This document shows positions 63,314-64,000 of a stretch of DNA of 64,000 bases, one piece after another. Origin of the DNA: Herbaspirillum sp. GW103 (lineage in GTDB: Bacteria > Pseudomonadota > Gammaproteobacteria > Burkholderiales > Burkholderiaceae_D); the NCBI RefSeq assembly GCF_000261365.1, contig NZ_AJVC01000006.1, positions 310,001 through 374,000 on the forward strand. The letters are read 5' to 3'. Within the stretch, counting starts at the first letter, position 1. Every line of letters starts with the position of its first letter. The notes under the pieces were generated by a model. That model was not told where the DNA came from. It was given only the letters and a program-made list of their open reading frames with translations, and searched no databases. The position numbers and the translations under genes were made by a program.

Positions 63314-63486
63314 GATGCGGGCCTCGCGTAGAGGTGAGAACAGAGGCGAGATTATAAGACCTTTTATCTGACGGGGTCGGGGGTGAGGTCCTTGGCTGTT
63401 GGTTTACCGCACTTCCCTGCCCCGCTGGACACTATCGCCGGGCCAGATTGATAGCAGGAGCTGATCAATGAAACATCCACGTGAAC

Positions 63487-63502
63487 TGTTTCACGTGAAA
63501 CA
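63487..63502. other. parS site 1
   Basis: TGTTTCACGTGAAACA is a perfect match to the 16-base bacterial parS consensus bound by ParB. The palindrome extends by two bases on each side (63485-63504). Confidence 0.93.
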
Positions 63503-63540
63503 GTGAGGCTGGATTTTGCCCACGAGGGCGTTATATGAAT

Positions 63541-63565
63541 AAAAAAACGGAGCAGCGCGCTCCGT
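63541..63565 (-). terminator. Terminator of the TSUP gene
   Basis: On the minus strand ACGGAGC pairs with GCTCCGT (plus-strand 63547-63553 and 63559-63565) and seven T's follow. It ends the transcript that crosses parS site 2. Confidence 0.85.
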
Positions 63566-63580
63566 CTCTCTGGTCGGGGG

Positions 63581-63606
63581 CCGGTTGTTTCACGTGAAAC
63601 AACCGG
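63581..63606. other. parS site 2, extended palindrome
   Basis: The parS core TGTTTCACGTGAAACA (63586-63601) sits in a 26-base perfect palindrome whose halves are CCGGTTGTTTCAC and GTGAAACAACCGG. It lies between the stop of the TSUP gene and its terminator, so it is part of that transcript's 3' end. Confidence 0.93.
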
Positions 63607-63620
63607 TGAAGTTTTCTCCC

Positions 63621-64000
63621 TTATTTAAGGAAGGCGTCATAGCCCGACTTGAGGATCAATGCACCCACCACCACCAGAAACAACTTGCGGACAAAAACGC
63701 TGCCATGTTTCATCGCCAGGCGGGTCCCCACCAGCGAGCCCCCAATATTGAATACCGCCATCAACAAACCCAATTGCCAGATCACATGCCCGCTATAGCC
63801 GAACCAGCACAAAGCCGCCAGATTGGTAGCAATGTTGACGAACTTGGAGACGGCAGACGCCGAAAGAAAGTCGTAGCTGAATACACGGACAAAGAGAAAG
63901 ACCAGGAAACTCCCCGTCCCCGGACCGAACACCCCATCGTAGAAACCCACCGCCGCACCGATCAAGGCCGCGAACACCATTTCACGACTCCCCGTCAGGG
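63621..64000 (-). CDS. TSUP (TauE/SafE) permease, C-terminal part
   Basis: The visible 126 residues are the C-terminal half of a sulfite-exporter/TSUP-family permease; the gene continues past the right edge. The open frame runs without break through the edge (LTGSREMVFAALIGAAVGFY), so the methionine at 63980 is internal. Signatures are GFYDGVFGPGTGSFLVFLF and SAVSKFVNIATNLAALCWFG, then VFNIGGSLVGTRLAMKHG and the final helix VVVGALILKSGYDAFLK. Such permeases move sulfur compounds or small organic anions. The substrate cannot be inferred. Confidence 0.88.
   Translation of the reverse strand, partial: LTGSREMVFAALIGAAVGFYDGVFGPGTGSFLVFLFVRVFSYDFLSASAVSKFVNIATNLAALCWFGYSGHVIWQLGLLMAVFNIGGSLVGTRLAMKHGSVFVRKLFLVVVGALILKSGYDAFLK

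Larger units (their letters stand above)
63314..63620. other. Centromere-like intergenic region with parS sites
   Basis: 307 bases between mnmG and the TSUP gene. It holds two perfect parS sites, a terminator for the TSUP gene between them, and the mnmG promoter near its left end. No DnaA box or AT-rich unwinding element was recognised, so the replication origin itself is probably nearby but not here. Confidence 0.7.

Noticed and set aside
63474..63486. Additional parS just left of site 1 (TCCACGTGAAC)
   Set aside because: Only the central CACGTGAA matches; the left arm differs too much from TGTTTCACGTGAAACA.

Overview
The window looks like chromosome of a GC-rich betaproteobacterium in the Oxalobacteraceae, most probably Herbaspirillum. 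The grounds are the block mnmG-rsmG-(lipocalin, LysE)-parA-parB with parS sites beside it, a phasin gene preceded by operators of the PhbF/PhaR type, and small Burkholderiales-typical proteins (DUF3717-, DUF2917- and DUF2863-like). The genus is inferred from gene content and sequence recognition; no search was run. No rRNA, tRNA, complete insertion sequence, prophage or CRISPR array was seen.

Layout. 1-2.2 kb: a GlrK/QseE-type kinase, a QseG-like lipoprotein and the start of the response regulator, in the order known from enterobacteria. 2.3-5.2 kb: an M20 hydrolase and a DHA2 drug exporter. 5.5-8 kb: an HD-GYP cyclic-di-GMP phosphodiesterase convergent with a folE-BLUF photoreceptor operon. 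8.4-10.5 kb: a solitary flgH and two small exported proteins. 10.5-19.4 kb: an amino-acid or amine utilisation region (DadA-like oxidase, SDR protein, ABC permease and ATPase, NTF2-flavin monooxygenase, AcoR-like regulator without its AAA+ domain, a two-gene small-protein operon, Tat-exported binding protein). 19.8-25 kb: lipoprotein, DUF2863-like protein, EamA transporter, patatin and phasin. 25-31.4 kb: flavoprotein, MarR-GNAT fusion, YXWXXGXW protein, MnmC with a degenerate methyltransferase half, AEC transporter. 31.5-39.8 kb: a CHASE-PAS-GGDEF-EAL protein, His-rich COG0523 GTPase, ribA, GMC oxidase and coniferyl-aldehyde-type dehydrogenase. 39.8-46.5 kb: a Fic protein whose inhibitory Glu is Ala, then lipA-lipB and ybeD-dat separated by a DUF2917/LysR pair and by a phosphoribosyltransferase/SLOG-like pair. 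46.6-57.6 kb: YddA-type ABC protein, chemoreceptor, HD hydrolase, ABC exporter, BglX and OpgG. 57.7-64 kb: parB, parA, lysE family, blc, rsmG, mnmG, parS sites and a cut TSUP permease.

How the parts fit. Several signalling proteins act on motility or cyclic-di-GMP (HD-GYP, GGDEF-EAL, BLUF, chemoreceptor, orphan flgH). The leaders of flgH and the chemoreceptor, 40 kb apart, share near-identical palindromes, which suggests a common regulator. MnmG and MnmC both act on the tRNA wobble uridine. LipA and LipB make lipoate. The best candidates for unusual biology are the phosphoribosyltransferase/SLOG-like pair, the Fic protein with a broken inhibitory motif, the AAA+-less AcoR-like regulator, and the shared palindromic leaders.
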